64,000 bases of DNA from Sthenelais limicola. Its lineage: Eukaryota > Annelida > Polychaeta > Phyllodocida > Sigalionidae. Location: positions 36,703,744 to 36,767,743 of the forward strand of contig OW804096.1 of the NCBI GenBank assembly GCA_942159475.1, given 5' to 3'. The notes beneath the pieces are model-generated. The model saw only the letters and a list, made by a program, of their open reading frames with translations, made no database searches and was not told where the DNA came from. Below are positions 62,945 through 64,000 of this stretch, one piece after another. Every line of letters starts with the position of its first letter. Position 1 is the first letter of the stretch. The position numbers and the translations under genes were made by a program.

Positions 62945-64000
62945 CTAAAGCTTTCTACCGCGACCACGGCCACGACCACGGCCACGTTTACTTGGTCTCT
63001 GAGGGGTTTCAATGGCTTCAGCTCTTGGTCGCTTTCCTGTCCCTAGTGTGGTGGTGGGGTCAGCCTCAGTTATAGGAGGAGGACAGACAACATCCTTCCA
63101 CTCCTCTGACACAAAGTCTCTGATGTGGCTGTAGAGGTACTTTTGCCTTTGCATGTCAAGTCCAGGAGGTTTCACAGCATTTGGGGCTGTTTTCACTACA
63201 TCAGATTTTCTCACACCAGGGCCAAACAGGAGAAACTCTGTCTCTGGGCTATCAGGGTATTCCTTGGCCAACACTATTCCTGGTTTACTAGCCTCAAACC
63301 GGAAATGATTGAATTTTTTAATTCCAGGAAGATGCTTAAAGTATGGTCCTAGATGTTGCTGCCAATCACCATAGGGTACAAGGGATTTTTCATCTTCATT
63401 TCCAACTATCTGTGCCTGGTTGCACATAGCACTGTCATTCACGACTGCACCAAACTCAGTCACAGAAGAGATGGCATGGCGTCTAAAGGCCTGTTTGAGG
63501 AGTCCGAAGCACCAGTCAGGGGCGAATTTGGTGTGTCCAGTGATAAGAAAGTTCAGGGGGATGGATTCATGAAGACCCACAGCCACTCTCCATGCCAGAT
63601 ACCAAAGAACATAGCGGTTCTTGTTCTGTCCAGAGCAATTATCACAGTGCAGGTGTACATTGGTCTCACCAAGCCCATAGTTCTCAAAGAAATAATGAAG
63701 ATAAGAGATAACTGCGTTTGATCCTTTGCTGATGGTATGTGCCTCATCAATCAAGAAGTTTACTTGCTTAGGAATCCCCTCACAGCAGACCCCAAACAAC
63801 CCACACTTGCGGGGAACTAGAAAATATAGAGGGCCAGGCTGCATGGGGTTACTGGGCAAGTGGACCTGTTGTGCGAAGTCAAAGCTGTAGTGTTGAGTCA
63901 TAGATCGACTGCAGGGGGGTGATGGGGTGAGATCTCTGATGTTGTTGACCTGGCTAGCTTGTTTGGCCTCAGCCACCATGTTGTTATACAGTGACCGGCC
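62945..64000 (-). CDS. Transposase-like protein of an unnamed invertebrate family, 5' part outside the window
   Basis: Open from the window edge ('YNNMVAEAKQASQVNNIRD') to stop near 62943. 'HYSFDFAQQVHLPSNPMQPG', 'NFLIDEAHTISKGSNAVISY', 'VHLHCDNCSGQNKNRYVLWY' (acidic centre), 'LITGHTKFAPDWCFGLLKQA' and 'VVNDSAMCNQAQIV' follow the pattern of RNase H-fold proteins repeated many times in cnidarian and mollusc genomes, probably DDE transposases. The C-terminus is a basic 'GRGRGRGRGRKL' tail. No stop or frameshift in the 344 codons seen, so it may be young. Family name not known to me. Confidence 0.6.
   Translation of the reverse strand, partial: GRSLYNNMVAEAKQASQVNNIRDLTPSPPCSRSMTQHYSFDFAQQVHLPSNPMQPGPLYFLVPRKCGLFGVCCEGIPKQVNFLIDEAHTISKGSNAVISYLHYFFENYGLGETNVHLHCDNCSGQNKNRYVLWYLAWRVAVGLHESIPLNFLITGHTKFAPDWCFGLLKQAFRRHAISSVTEFGAVVNDSAMCNQAQIVGNEDEKSLVPYGDWQQHLGPYFKHLPGIKKFNHFRFEASKPGIVLAKEYPDSPETEFLLFGPGVRKSDVVKTAPNAVKPPGLDMQRQKYLYSHIRDFVSEEWKDVVCPPPITEADPTTTLGTGKRPRAEAIETPQRPSKRGRGRGRGRGRKL

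Overview
The window is eukaryotic nuclear DNA, AT-rich and almost wholly made of transposable elements. It looks like a marine invertebrate, most likely a lophotrochozoan and plausibly a mollusc. The grounds are many SINEs with (ACTC)n tails, I-group LINEs with RNase H, pogo, hAT and Crypton-type genes with introns, GT-AG splice sites, and no bacterial-style gene packing. The species call is inference only. I name the LINE families A, B and C for use within this annotation.

Layout. 1-8757 (+) is a decayed family C LINE (C1). Its ORF1 runs coiled coil, L1-ORF1p-like RRM and CTD, NADAR domain, RG-rich region, SGNH hydrolase, followed by an endonuclease-RT ORF2 and a poly(A) end. Family A element A1 sits in it at 2042-3923. 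9600-13276 is A2, an almost intact family A LINE. 14900-16301 (-) is a pogo/DDE_1 transposase with a PHD finger. 16314-19990 (-) is C4 (SGNH, endonuclease, RT). 20006-25479 (-) is C2, an internally deleted family C copy with the same RRM-CTD-NADAR order; it carries a SINE that itself carries A3. 25755-28305 (-) holds fragments of a mollusc-type ORF, an SGNH domain and an RTE-like RT. 28707-33592 (+) is a family B LINE interrupted by A4 and by a SINE. 34-38 kb holds LINE fragments. 38900-38930 is a 31-bp family A insertion. 41071-42804 (-) is a SWIM/YqaJ-type gene. 43088-44011 is A6. 47036-47402 (-) is a MADF-like exon hit by a SINE near its splice donor. 49478-52740 (-) is C3, a family C-like LINE. 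55543-58150 (-) is a Crypton-type tyrosine recombinase gene, damaged. 59025-62628 (+) is a hAT transposon ending in a 106-bp perfect inverted repeat. 62945-64000 (-) is a transposase-like gene that runs off the window.

How the parts relate. Family A copies are nearly identical, mostly carry clean 7-12 bp target-site duplications and end in (AAACC)n, so this family was active recently. Ten copies of one SINE end in a hairpin plus a (CACT)n tail that matches the 3' end of the family B LINE, so B-type machinery probably moved the SINE. The most novel object is the family C ORF1, where a nucleic-acid chaperone module is fused to a NADAR (NAD/ADP-ribose-related glycosidase) domain in two diverged copies. 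No rRNA, tRNA or CRISPR was seen.
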